Source: Cryptomeria japonica (taxonomy: Eukaryota; Streptophyta; Pinopsida; Cupressales; Cupressaceae). From it: 64,000 nt of DNA. The notes beneath the pieces are model-generated. The model searched no databases and was not told the DNA's origin. It worked only from the letters and a program-made list of their open reading frames with translations. The translations under genes were made by a program, and so were the position numbers. Below, in pieces: positions 20,191 through 30,879 of this stretch. Position 1 is the stretch's first letter, and each line of letters opens with the position of its first letter. The stretch is from positions 647,436,468 to 647,500,467 of the forward strand of contig NC_081409.1 in the NCBI RefSeq assembly GCF_030272615.1, written 5' to 3'.

Positions 20191-20689
20191 TACTCAATTG
20201 CAACTTGGTAAATACTAAACTTCACTCGGTAGACATTATGCCTTCATTAACCGATAGCGATAACCTTAGGGTTTACCGACTAGGTTCCTTAGGGTTTCCA
20301 GACTAGGTTCTTTTCTCGGTAACATAGTATAGTATTAACCTTTCAATCAATAACATATATATGATATCAAAACAATATAAACATCATGATCTCATCATTG
20401 TCTAACTCGGTAATAGTTGCCCATTGAATAACTTATTCCTCCCCTTATTCATCATATTCTTTCTGTGTCTTTTACCAACATCTTTATACTCATCAAATCA
20501 TACTTCTCAAGATATGGCAACATCATACTGAATTAGAAAATCAATTTCTTGACATCAATGACAAAATAATAATATTAAGACAGTAAACATCCTTGGTCAG
20601 TTATATCCATAATCATCAACAACCTTCTCAATATTCTTATTGAAATGCCAACAATATCTTATTATCTATTATAATGCCAAATGCCAACA
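20191..20689 (-). repeat. COPIA-1 3' LTR, part 2
   Basis: Resumes with tactcaattgc after the TAT-1 target duplication and matches 26300-26798. It ends gccaaca, followed by the polypurine tract. Parts 1 and 2 add up to 1532 bp, exactly the length of the right LTR. Confidence 0.95.
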
Positions 20690-20701
20690 ATCTCCCCCTT
20701 T
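20690..20701 (-). other. COPIA-1 polypurine tract
   Basis: Minus strand AAAGGGGGAGAT immediately before the LTR start TGTTGGCATT. This is the usual copia arrangement at the 3' LTR. Confidence 0.93.
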
Positions 20702-21112
20702 GGCATTGATGGAAAAACCAATTGATTTGACATAATTGATTCGGATTGCTGTGAGATTCTGAGATGATGAAATGCTCTCCTTTTGTCATTAGAATTCTCC
20801 CCCATATATTAGTCTTCTCCTCTTTTCTTTAGTCTTCTCCCCCTTTGACAACAATGACAAAAAGTAATGAACTAAAACATAATTTCTTCCTGTATGAAGT
20901 GATTTCCTGTTGTTGTGTGTCAACTTAGTCTCGGTCAGAGCATTTATGTCTTCAATTCCTATTCCCTGTATTGTCTTCTATATTGTTTCCTGAATTGTTT
21001 CCTGCATTGTTTCCTGCACACCTTTAGAAAACATCCTAAAGTGTGTAAATCAACATCAACTCCTAAAAGATATTTTGTAGAGCCATCGAATTGAGGCTTT
21101 CACTAAACTTAG
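20702..21112. other. COPIA-1 3' untranslated spacer
   Basis: Between the RNase H stop and the polypurine tract. It has short repeats of ttctcccc and of cctgcattgtttcc but no open frame or recognised signal. Confidence 0.6.
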
Positions 21113-22560
21113 TCAGTGAATGGAAGATAGGGGTAGGACCCCTAACTTACTTCTGAGATACTCAAAAGTGTCCCTTGGCAGTGGCTTGGTGAAGATATCT
21201 TCTATTTGTTCCTTTGTGCTAACATACTCCAACACCACTTTCTTCTCTTGAGCTTCTTCTCTAAGATAATGATATTTGACAGAGATGTGCTTTGTCTTAA
21301 AGGGCATAACAGGATTCTTTGAAATGTTAATGGCACTAGTATTGTCACATAATATAGTTATTGGCTTGGTAAATTTCTCATTTATACCTTCCAACAGTTG
21401 TTTGATCCATGCTATGTTGGTACAATTCAGTGTTGCAGCAATGTATTCAACTTTTGTTGTTGACTATAAAACACATCTTTGTTTCTTGGTAAGCCAACTT
21501 AGTAGTCTTTCTCCTAAAAAAAAATCTCCTCCACTTGTGCTTTTCCTGTCATCAATGTTGCCTACCCAATCAGCATCAATATAAACTTTTACATCAAAAT
21601 CATTTCTTTTCTGATATACTAAGCCATAATCTTCAATGCCTTTCAAGTATCTGAAAATTCTCTTGATTGATGTCATGTGTGTTTCTTTAGAATCTGCAGA
21701 GAATCTTGCAACTATACCTACTGCATGTGCTATGTCTGGCCTATTGTGAACAACATATTGTAGCTTTCCAATCATGGATCGGTAAAGTGTCTCATCAACA
21801 GATGCAGATTCATCATTCTTTGATAGTTTACAGTTGGTAGTCATAGGAGTACTTACTAGTTTTGAATCCTCCATTCCAAATTTCTTCAAGATTTCCTTTA
21901 TGTACTTGGATTGAGTAATGAAAATCTCATCTTTCATTTGTAGTATCTGTAAACCTATAAAATACTTTATCTTACTAATTAATGACATCTCATATTCTTT
22001 GCTCATTTCATTTCCAAAGTTCTTACATAGAGAGTCATTTCCACAAAATATAATATCATCAACAAATATGGCTAAGATCAGTATTCCATTTTCATCATTC
22101 TTCATGTAAATATTGTTGTTTTCACTTGTTCTTATAAAACCAATCTTGATTAAATAAGAGTGCAATCTTTCATACCATGCTCTAGGTGCTTGTTTCAGAC
22201 CATATAAAGCTTTGTTCAATTTACATACCTGATCTTTATTCTTGTCTTCAACAAATCCATTAGGTTGTTCAATAAAAACCTCTTCTTCTAATACTCCATT
22301 CAGAAATGCAGATTTGTCATCCATTTGATATAACTTGAAATTACTGTAAGTAGCATATGCCAACAATGTTCTTACTCCTTCAAGTCTTGCTATAGGTGCA
22401 AGAGTCTCACCATAATCAATTCCTTCTTCTTGGGCATAACCTTTGCAAACTAGTCTTGCTTTATTTTGAATGACCTCTCCTTTTTCATTCAGCTTGTTTC
22501 TGAAAATCCACTTTGTACCGATTATATTTTTTGTCCTTCGATCTTGGGATTAGTGTCCAT
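21113..22560 (-). pseudogene. COPIA-1 reverse transcriptase and RNase H
   Basis: RT begins with the IGTKWIFRNKLNEKG region near 22530 and has YQMDDKSAFLNGVLEEEVF, LYGLKQAPRAWYERL and the catalytic FVDDIIF. RNase H follows in the same frame with YIDADWVGNIDDRKSTSGG, KVEYIAAT, LCDNTSAINISKNP and HISVKYHYLRE. A stop at 21464 divides the frame near the RNase H start. RT-RNase H after integrase defines copia. The frame differs from that of integrase, so at least one frameshift lies between 22560 and 22807. Confidence 0.93.
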
Positions 22561-22806
22561 GTGTCATTTTTCTTGATTTGATCAATCTCTTCTATCATAG
22601 CATTTATCCAATCTTCATTGTTAAATGCCTCTTTCCCTATTCTCAGTTCAAATTCACATATCACACGTGTTCTATCTCTGTTTGTTCCTTGTCATCACTG
22701 GATCATCCTTATCTCCTATAATCTGACTTGGTGCATGATGTCTTCTGACATACTTGGCTAATACAGGCTCGGTAGGCTCTGTATGATCTTCTTCATCACT
22801 CAGTAA

Positions 22807-23760
22807 CTAGATATTCTCTTCATTTCCTTCAACAGTTCTCTCGGTAAGACTTGTCGGTTGAACATAGACAAAATCATCATAATCTTCTGGTTCCTTGGAA
22901 TTTACTTCATCATTTCTTTCTGCAAATTCATCAATTTTCACATTTGCACTTTCTACTATTTTGTTAGATGATTTGATCAGACATTTAAATGCTTTACTTC
23001 TAGAAGAATAACCAAGAAATGTTCCTTCTTCACTTTTATGATCAAACTTGCCATTTCTATCATCCTTGTGTACATAACATCTACTTCCAAAGATTTTAAA
23101 ATAACTTACATTAGGTTTCTTGTCATACCAGATTTCATAAGGTGTCTTCAAAGTACCTTTCTTCAGTTGTACTCGGTTCAGGGTGTAAACTATTGTGCTT
23201 ATTGCTTCTCTCCAAAATGTTTGTGGCACTTTCTTTTCAATCATCAGGGTTCTGGCACAATCCACAATAGATCTGTTTCTTCTCTCAGCAATTCCATTTT
23301 GTTGTGGAGTTCTTGGTGCAGAGACTTGTCTTTTAATACCCTAATCATTGCAGAATAACTTGAACTCATCAGATGTGAACTCTCCTCCTTTATCTGATCT
23401 AAGACATTTCAGTTGTCTTCCTGTTTCATTTTCAACTCTTGCCTTGTACCATTTAAACATTTGAAAAGCTTATGATTTTTCTTTTAAAAACATTACTGAC
23501 ATCATCCTTGAGTAATCATCCACAGATAATATGAAATATTTATCACCATAATAACTTTGAACTTTCATAGGACCACAAAGATCAGTGTGCACAAGATCTA
23601 AAATTCCCTTAGGAGTGTAAGACTTACTTGTAAAGCTTGATCTTGTCATTTTACCCATCTGGCATCCTCAACACATAGCATTCTTGGGTTTTTCAAGACT
23701 CAGTAGACCTCTTACTCAGTGCTTCTTGCTTATTTTGATCAAATTATCAAAATTTACATG
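22807..23760 (-). pseudogene. COPIA-1 integrase
   Basis: The zinc region has a WHKRFCH-type start and C..CQMGKM. The core holds DLCGPMKVQSYYGDKYF (first Asp), RSDKGGEF (second Asp) and PQQNGIAERRN (Glu). The C-terminal part has FGSRCYVHKDDRNGKFD and GTFLGYS, the copia GKGY-type end. Stops at about 23470, 23340 and 23700 leave the frame unchanged. It is preceded in frame by protease. Confidence 0.92.
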
Positions 23761-24240
23761 ACAAAACCTTTTATGCCATAACTAGGTATCATCTATCTTT
23801 GCATACAAACACTTATTCCGAGTTGAGTCAAGATGAAATGTATTACCTTTTGTTTGTGTCCCCGTAGCAGCTAACTTTCCATTCTTGCCATGAACTTTGA
23901 CAATTCCTTTCTGAAATTCTATTGGGTATCCTGTATTGTTTAGCTGTGCTACACTTAACAAATTATATTTCAAACCTTCAACCCAATAAACATCATTGCA
24001 TTTTGTATTATCAAGAAGTGTTATGGATCGTTTACCTCTTATTGGACATGGTGCATCATTACCAAATCTAACATAGCCTCCATCATAGTCTTCTAACATA
24101 ACAAACTTGTGTTTATCACCTGTCATGTGATGTGAGCATCCACTATCTATGATCCAAGAATCATTAGTATTTATGTGAGATATTAGGGCTTTTTCTTCAT
24201 ACCTTTCTTCATCTGATCCATCTTTGATAGCCACATAAAC
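23761..24240 (-). pseudogene. COPIA-1 protease
   Basis: SWIIDSGCSHHMTGDK carries the DSG active site. VRFGNDAPCPIRGKRSITL and LKYNLLSVAQL are the typical copia protease continuation up to the integrase zinc region. It is open over 150 codons (23782-24234), then a stop precedes the integrase HHCC motif. Confidence 0.9.
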
Positions 24241-24419
24241 TACTTCCTTTGTATCAACTTCATCTGATTTATCATCATTGAATTCCTCATCAACTATTAA
24301 GCATGTCTTTCTATCTCTTCTTCTGAAGTCTTAGTGTCCTCTGTAATGATTAACTTTCTGTCTATCATCTCGGTAATCTCTCTTTTCAGTAGAATCTTTT
24401 TCTGGATAGTTAGAAGCCA

Positions 24420-25240
24420 TATGTCCTATCTTATCACAATTGAAACATACAGTTTGTGTACTTACTCCATGTTCTTGTGAATTCTTTCACTTGCTCCACT
24501 ATGATCTCCTTCAGAGTACTTATACTTTCTTTCATTGTAATCATTAGATTCATCAAGATGAAAAGAACTAAATGCAGATTCAACTTTATTTACCGATGAC
24601 CCATTGTTATCAAAGTTATTTAACTCAAATGCATGTAGCTTACCAATAGTAGCATCAAAAGAAACTGGCATATTAGGTACAAAACTCAATTCATTGATTG
24701 CAGAGACTCGAATTGCATAAGCCGGTAGAAGGGTTCTTAACAACTTACTTGTTCTATCCTTTTCTTCAATAGTTCCACCTACTCCTTTGATTTGATTAAC
24801 AATATCCTTTAGTCTTGTACTGTACTAGGTTATGTTTTCACCTTCATTCATCCTCATAGATTCAAGTTGCCCTCTTAGACTATCCACTTTTGCTCTTTGA
24901 ACATGTTCATCTCCTCCATACATAGATATGAGCTTGTCCCACATTGCCTTTGCATCATTGCAGCCTTCTAGATCATTAAACTCTGAATTAGTCAATGCAG
25001 ATGTTATTTCAATCATTGCTTGGATATGTTCTTGCTTTGCCTTTATTTCTTCCATTATTAATGGATAGGTTCTTGGTGTGATGAAATCATTCTCCAAATA
25101 ATATACAGCATATTCTCCAACTCCTGATAGGTGCAGCTTCATCCTTTTCTACCATGTAGAGAAACTTGACTTCTTCAGCTTTGGTGCATCCCTCTTATAC
25201 AACTTTGGATCTTTGCCTCAAGTAGCTTTAAAATTTTCCT
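24420..25240 (-). pseudogene. COPIA-1 gag
   Basis: The N-terminal part has MKLHLSGVGEYAVYYL, AMWDKLISMYGGDEHVQRAK and SLRGQLESMRMNEGE; the middle part LRTLLPAYAIRV and IGKLHAFELNNF. The zinc knuckle near 24430-24470 reads CFNCDKIGHMASNY: the last Cys has become Tyr. Stops occur near 25150, 24825 and 24460, and the frame changes before protease. COPIA-2 encodes a close relative. Confidence 0.88.
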
Positions 25241-25252
25241 CTGGAGTCCAAA

Positions 25253-25264
25253 GCTCTGATACCA
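25253..25264 (-). other. COPIA-1 primer binding site (initiator Met tRNA)
   Basis: Minus strand TGGTATCAGAGC, two bases after the 5' LTR. It is the standard plant copia site complementary to the 3' end of initiator methionine tRNA. Confidence 0.95.
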
Positions 25265-25266
25265 AT

Positions 25267-26798
25267 TGATAGTTCTAATACATAAAGATAAGTACATATG
25301 CCAAGCTAATAAGATAAGAGGGGGGGTGAATCATACAAACTTAATCTTCCATAAAAATATTAGATTCAACCTCGGTAACATATATTTCAGTAATATAACC
25401 AAAAATGCTAAACATGCAAACTCAAAAGCTTATAAACATCATAATACTCATAACACCAGATTTAACGTGGAAACCCAAATAGGGAAAAACCACTATGGGA
25501 TTTCGGACCCACTAAGAAATATACTCTTCTAGAGTATGCTTGGTTAAAAGCAAATCTTATTAAAGATTACAAACACATTGCTAGATGTGACCCGACTAAG
25601 GGATTTCCCTCAGATTTGGTAGGATCTTCACCTTGTTAGAAGTGACCTTGTTAAAGGATTTCAAACACTCGATCAGAATGTCACCTTGCTAGAGGGTTTT
25701 ACAAATAAGATTGTTAAGTCCACTCGGGTAAGAGATTTTCTATCACTTCAAAACATAATAGTAATAAAAATCTATCTGTAACTTCACATCTAAAATGCTA
25801 AAGTAGATTTTTATTTGCTCAATACAATTTAGACATAGAACTAATCTTGTCCATCTGCTGGGCTCTATACTTTGTTATTCAAAATAAGTCTTCAAGCTTC
25901 TATGCTCGGTAATCACTATGTAGCATCCCTGTGCATACACTTGCCCACATACATTTTTTATCAACAGTTCCCTATTTATAAACAATTTGCCAACCACTTA
26001 ATCTCCTTGATCACATTTCTCATGATCAATCATATCCATCAGATCTTCAAACTTAGACCAATTTCAATGTATACTTTGATCTGAAAATGTTTTACCCCAC
26101 CTTTGAACTTGCATACATTTCTTGGAACTTGTGCTAGGGTATTGCGGTTCAATCTGAGTTGTAGATCTTCCTGTTGATTTTCCTTTGCCATAGATTCTTT
26201 AACAAACTTCATTCACGGCATACCAATCATTTAATCATAGCTAGCTCAATAGCTTCCTTCATTAAATAATGCATGTAATCATTTAATGCATTTTGTTATT
26301 ACTTAGTTGCAACTCGGTAAATACTAAACTTCACTCGGTAGACATTCTGTCTTCATTAATCAATAATGATAACCTTAGGGTTTACCGACTAGGTTCCTTA
26401 GGGTTTACCAACTAGGTTCTTTGCTCGGTAACATAGTATAGTATTAACCTTTCAATCAATAACATATGTATGATATCAAAACAATCTAAACATCATGATC
26501 TCATCATTGTCTAACTCAGTAATAGTTGCACATTGAATAACTTATTCCTCCCCTTATTCATCATATTCTTTCTATGTCTTTTACCGACATCTTAATACTC
26601 ATCAAATCATACTTCTCAAGATATGGCAACATCATACTGAATTAGAAAATCAATTTCTTGACATCAATGACAAAATAATAATATTAAGACAGTAAACATC
26701 CTTGATCAGTTATATCCATAATCATCAACAACCTTCTCAACATCCTTATTGAATTGCCAACAATCTCTTATTGTCTGTTGTAATGCCAAATGCCAACA
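25267..26798 (-). repeat. COPIA-1 5' LTR
   Basis: 1532 bp from TGATAGTTCT to GCCAACA, followed by gttat (26799-26803). It carries a minus-strand TATA box at 25972-25981 and is the undisturbed copy, which lets the split left copy be reconstructed in outline. Confidence 0.96.
25972..25981 (-). promoter_or_regulatory. TATA box of the COPIA-1 5' LTR
   Basis: Minus strand TTATAAATAG within the 5' LTR; the same bases are at about 1530-1539 in the 3' LTR. Confidence 0.55.
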
Positions 26799-26803
26799 GT
26801 TAT

Positions 26804-27313
26804 ATGAACTATTTGAAATAGTTCAAGTTCCCAACGGGTGTCCCATTGTTCTCTATCTCACAGGATCCCTAAAGTCAAAGTCTTTTCTTTCATATTACTG
26901 AGCAAAGTGACTTAGGAATGACAACTCCAAGAATGAGTGATATTTGATTATTATGCATGAATGCATTCCTAGATATGTATGATATTGAAACTATGATGAT
27001 TAATCTAGCATAAAGATGACAATAAGAATAGCTAATTATCCTAGCAATGATATACTAGTCTAACATGGATATTCTATGATATTAAAATAATTCTAAATGC
27101 TTATTAAGATGGTTTAACAAAGAGAGGCTAAAATTCTTAGTAATTAGACTATAAGTTTGATACCTAAAAACTTCTATATTGATTATGAGGAATGAGAGCT
27201 CTATTTATAGGAAAAATAGGGCAATGGATGGTCAAGATTGAATAATCTTCACAAGGGCTAGAATTGGAAGTTAATCAATCCATGTTCACAATTGTCACTA
27301 ATGAAATGGTGAC
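26804..27313 (-). repeat. TAT-4 left LTR, part 2 of 3
   Basis: Continues from the COPIA-1 target site and follows the TAT-1 LTR order (gttctctatctcaca, tgagcaaagtg, gagctctatttatag at 27196-27210, ccatgttcacaattg). It ends in gtgac (27309-27313), the TAT-3 target, and resumes at 57667. Confidence 0.85.
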
Positions 27314-27351
27314 TGTGTCGACTTGAATTTCATCCTTAGAATGCTACCTGT
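27314..27351 (-). repeat. TAT-3 3' LTR, part 1
   Basis: First 38 bp of the LTR, same as 56481 onward. It ends with cctgt (27347-27351), the target of TAT-2, and resumes at 39069. Confidence 0.93.
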
Positions 27352-28116
27352 TGTTTATGGTGAAAATGGAAACAACAATATTGAAAGACTAAATAGATTC
27401 AACCACAAAACCCTAGCCTAACAACAACAAGGATCTACCATAACATATGAAGATTACCTAAGACAATGCAAATCAAATGAAATCACATAGATTATACCAT
27501 CACATGTCCAATAGGGTTTGAATCTCCATTCTTCCTATCTCCATTGATCTTGGTTGATATATTTGCTCTCAGATTTTATGTGCACAAGAGCTCAACAAAG
27601 AATGAAAATGTGGTTACAAGTAGGATCTCATATTAAAAGTGTAGTGTAGTCAAGTGCATAAATTGATTAGCCAGGGTTTGATAATGAAGGAAGCATCTCC
27701 TTCTATAGAAGACACCATAAGAAATGGAGGGATAAGATTGAGAGGTGTAAAAGAGGTCGGTTATGATTAGAGGGTAGGTAGAAGAAATAATAAAATAATG
27801 AGAGGGTAGGTAGTGTAGGAATTAAGAGATGAGTGACATGTGTCATTGGTAGAAAAGGTTAATGAATTAATTAAATAAATAAAGATTTATTTAATTAATA
27901 GAAGAAGTGGGATCAATTAAATAAATAAGATATTTATTTAATTTAGGAAAATGATAATTTAAATAAATAAAGGTATTTATTTAAATGAGAAATAAGGATA
28001 GAAGAGGATAAATGAATTAATTAAATAAATAAAGATTTATTTAATTCATAGAAGAATTAGGCTAAAGTAATTAAATAATTAAATTTAATTAGACATGACA
28101 ATTTTAGGTGTCTACA
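27352..28116 (-). repeat. TAT-2 3' LTR
   Basis: TGTTTATGGT to GTCTACA, 765 bp. The right end contains several blocks of taaataaataaagatttatttaatt that form imperfect inverted repeats; the right LTR shares them. Confidence 0.95.
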
Positions 28117-28130
28117 TTTTGCCCCTCTTT
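28117..28130 (-). other. TAT-2 polypurine tract
   Basis: AAAGAGGGGCAAAA on the minus strand, touching the 3' LTR, identical to the other TAT elements. Confidence 0.92.
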
Positions 28131-28209
28131 GAGACAATACAGCTTGTCGCGTTGTTTCAAAAAAGATAATATGAACTGATACAAAGTTGCCCCAAGATGA
28201 GAATGATAT

Positions 28210-28264
28210 GCCCCCTCAAGAGAATTGATGAAAATGTCTGGAAAAATTGTAGACAATCTCTCGA
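28210..28264. other. Conserved hairpin next to the 3' LTR (TAT-2 copy)
   Basis: gccccctc is followed by arm tcaagagaattg (28216-28227), pairing with caatctctcga (28254-28264): ten pairs, one mismatch and one bulge around a 26-base loop. The invariant GCCCCCTC and the position match the other three copies. This is the weakest of the four. Confidence 0.6.
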
Positions 28265-28362
28265 TAAGAAAGAATGGCTAGAAAGGATTGACCGGATAAA
28301 GTGACAGAGTCACGGGATAATGAAGACTGACTTGGGAGATGAGGGCTAGGGCTAGGGTAGTC

Positions 28363-28369
28363 TATAAGA
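28363..28369 (+). promoter_or_regulatory. TATA box of the antisense gene (TAT-2)
   Basis: TATAAGA about 90 bp upstream of the exon-1 ATG at 28460, corresponding to the TAT-1 box at 3716. It remains although the PMD coding part is gone. Confidence 0.55.
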
Positions 28370-28459
28370 TAGACCATGAGGGGAATACATCCTCATTGTC
28401 ATCCACACATCCAAGAGATCAGAGTGCAGAGCGAGACAGAGTAGCAGTAGTCAACAACG

Positions 28460-28540
28460 ATGGCATTGGTTCATAGATTCGATTGCATTCGCCAATTTCA
28501 GAGGCCAGCAGAGGCAGGAGAGCCGATGAGTACCACAAAA
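28460..28540 (+). pseudogene. Antisense gene exon 1 (TAT-2), PMD exon lost
   Basis: The frame from ATG 28460 reads MALVHRFDCIRQFQRPA and aligns with TAT-1 exon 1 (HRFECIRRYRRPA). The splice donor is not clear (gatgagtacc in place of GTAAGT). A motif array follows, as in the TAT-1 intron, but no plant mobile domain can be found to the right. Confidence 0.65.
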
Positions 28541-28639
28541 CCTCCTTGTACTTTGTTGTAATAAACATTGTCATAAATGCATGTTAGGTAGCACATTAAA
28601 TGCATTCTAGAATAATTTCCAAAAAAATGTCAAAATATC

Positions 28640-28760
28640 GAGGTGTGTCTGTGTTGGTGCCAGATGCATCTATGCTAGCTAGGTGCGTCAGTGCAGAGCA
28701 AGCGCGTTTATGCAATCTATAAGCGTGTTTATGTCATGAAGGCGCGTTTATGTCTTCAAG
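28640..28760 (+). repeat. GCGYGTTTATG motif array in the antisense intron (TAT-2)
   Basis: Six to seven spaced copies of gcgcgtttatg, gcgtgtttatg, gtgtgtctgtg and gtgcgtcagtg. In reverse complement the same type of motif (cagacgtg, gacgcaaacgtg) fills the leader at 36521-36710 and 37920-38200. The layout is that of TAT-1 but with a different motif. Confidence 0.6.
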
Positions 28761-28814
28761 GTCAAATTGGCAGTTTTTTGATGAACATACGTTGTCTATT
28801 GGATAAACTGCTGA

Positions 28815-29100
28815 GAGGATACACTCAAGCAGGTCCTCTAGGGAAGACTAGGATAGCAGATAGGGCTAGTATTGACAATTCTATGATAGAACATATGTTG
28901 CCAATTAGGAAACTACTCAAGAGGATTCACTCAAGCAGAGGCCCTAGGATAGGATAGATCAAGGCACTTTGTGATCAACAGTGAGTACCAAGACATAGTA
29001 CTTTGTGATGAACAGGGAGTACTAAAATATGAGTAGCACTTTCTAATGAACAGTGAGTGCAAATATGAGTAGCACTTTGTGATGAACAGGGAGTCCAACC
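28815..29100. repeat. Tandem repeats where the PMD exon would be (TAT-2)
   Basis: A unit containing cactcaagcag and cctagg recurs about 107 bp apart (28828 and 28930). Then four copies of a 36-bp unit (gcactttgtgatgaacaggg) start at 28964, 28998, 29036 and 29072. No PMD motif is present. Confidence 0.7.
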
Positions 29101-29525
29101 GTGAAAACCACTTTGGTGGCGCCCTGGGCAAGTACCATGGTGAAAATTGTGTCACCAACGCCATGTGTAGAGACATTGCTCCTCCCTCCTTCAGGATTTC
29201 ATTTCATCCTTCACTTTGCACACACTCACATCATATACATTCATAATAAACTTACCCATTCCCATCATGGCTTGTTATTGATCTACCCAAGATTGGTTCG
29301 CCATTTATAATAAACCTCCCTTTTCACCCCTTTTCATCCATAATAAATCAGATCCTATCTGTGGCTAAGGAAAATCCTACATCTCATCATGAGTGTGGAA
29401 CTGAGAACATCAAATGTTTTGAGGAGTATAGTTTCTTCCAATTTTCTTCAATCTATCCGCGCACAATCCGTAATAAAGTAGCAGCTGCATCGCCAATCCG
29501 CAATAAAGTTTCTTGGCTAAGGTAG
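29101..29525. other. Unassigned sequence replacing the integrase core (TAT-2)
   Basis: Lies between the 36-bp repeats and the second RNase H region, where integrase should be. It has several catccataataaa-type phrases and a GC-rich ggtggcgccctgggc near 29115. No frame matches integrase. Its origin is unknown. Confidence 0.5.
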
Positions 29526-30309
29526 GACTGCTAGAATGTGGACCACATATCCCTTCATGTACTTCACGTAACATAATCTAAGCTTCATCACTTTCTAAAC
29601 ATCTAAGAAGAGTGCCATCTAGACCTCGACGGTATAAGATATCAGCTAAAATGATGTATCGAGAAGATTGGCGAATGAAAGTGCGATGTTGGTTATTGGA
29701 TAGGTCAGGAGGAAAGGTATTATCATGAAGGTATGTGAAAATGGAACCAGATAATTGGGACTCAGGACCGACAACACATATTATCTCAGTAAGAGTGATT
29801 TCATATGAAGGAACAAAAAGCTTATCCACCAAGAACTCATAGCAGGTCTCATTCGGAGGTAGATCGATCAGTGAAGCAATTGTAGCCATGGCATCTATGG
29901 CTCGATTCTACTCTCTTGGTATCTGCTCAAAGTTTATCTTCATGAAATGTTGTTTCAGGTCATCCACCATTCTTTTGTGAGGCATTAATTTCTCATCCTT
30001 TGTTTGGTAATCATCAGTTACTTGACGAATTACAAGTTGAGTGTCCCCAAAAACATGAAGTTCCCGGATCTTCCACTGAACTGCTATTCGTAATCCAGTT
30101 GTTAATGCCTTGTATTCTGCTATGTTATTAGTGCAGGGAAATGATAATCAATATGATTTTGGTATAGAATCCCCTTGAGGAGTTATGAAGAGGATTCTAG
30201 CTCTTGCCCAATGCTGTGTGTATGAGCCGTCAAAGTATAGTTGCCATGGCTTTGCATGTGACACTGTTAAAATGGATTCATCTGGAAATTCTGAAATTAG
30301 AGGAACATC
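29526..30309 (-). pseudogene. TAT-2 second RNase H (aRNH) and start of integrase linker
   Basis: LYFDGSYTQHW (about 30220-30245), NNIAEYKALTTG and VFGDTQLVI give the Asp, Glu and Asp of the active site, though the aRNH Gly-Ser-Gly loop is altered. The frame runs on through YEFLVDKLFVPSYE and ILYRRGLDGTLLRCLE to the first integrase residues LREVHEGICGPHSSS, then stops matching. Stops at 30148 and 29578 are in frame. Confidence 0.8.
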
Positions 30310-30876
30310 ATCTATCATGGGGGCATCTGCTAACTGATCTGTGATAGCTTGTCCTTTTATTGCTTTTCTGTCCACATACTCGATGTTGAATTCACTCAAG
30401 ATCATTACCCATTTGGCTAGTCGCCCAGTAAGTGTTTCTTTATTGAGAAGGTATTTCAATGGATCGATCCTAGCAACCAACTTAGTCTTATGAGTTAGCA
30501 TGTAATGTTGTAATTTCTACGAAGCAAAGACCACGATGAGACATGCACGCTCAATTGGTGTGTAGTTTAGCTCATATCCCACCAATGTGCGACCGATATA
30601 CTATATTGCCTTTTATTTACCCTCAGCAACTTGTTGTGCTAAGAGTGCCCCCAATGTTGTTGAAGTAGCTTATATGTATAGTAATAAAGGCTGATCTGGA
30701 ACTGGTGGCATCAAGACTAGAAGATTTAGAAGATAATCTTTGAGTATCTGGAAAGCGTGTTGATAGTTATCATCCCATTTGAATTTGATTTTTTTATGTA
30801 GCAAGTGTTGAAAGGGATTACATTTATCTACAAGTTGTGCTATGAATCTTTGTATGGATTGAAGTCTCCCTTGCAA
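30310..30876 (-). pseudogene. TAT-2 Ty3-type RNase H
   Basis: In frame after RT: LGALLAQQVAEGK, YIGRTLVGYELNY, ERACLIVVFA and RIDPLKYLLNKETLTGRLAKW. Stops near 30600-30670 replace Trp and Gln codons expected from TAT-1. The frame is unchanged. Confidence 0.82.
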
Positions 30877-30879
30877 AGA

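Larger units (their letters stand above)
824..26798 (-). mobile_element. COPIA-1: Ty1/copia element inserted in the TAT-4 LTR
   Basis: The element has LTRs of 1532 bp on both sides once TAT-1 (1857-20185 plus one 5-bp duplication) is removed from the left one. It is flanked by gttat at 819-823 and 26799-26803. The primer site and coding regions show that it reads right to left. Domain order is gag, protease, integrase, reverse transcriptase, RNase H, which defines copia. Without the insert it is about 7.6 kb. All coding regions are broken by stops or frame changes. Confidence 0.95.

Noticed and set aside
28691-28957. 88-codon plus-strand frame in TAT-2 after exon 1
   Set aside because: Tested as a remnant of the PMD exon; none of the PMD motifs is present and it is built from tandem repeats.
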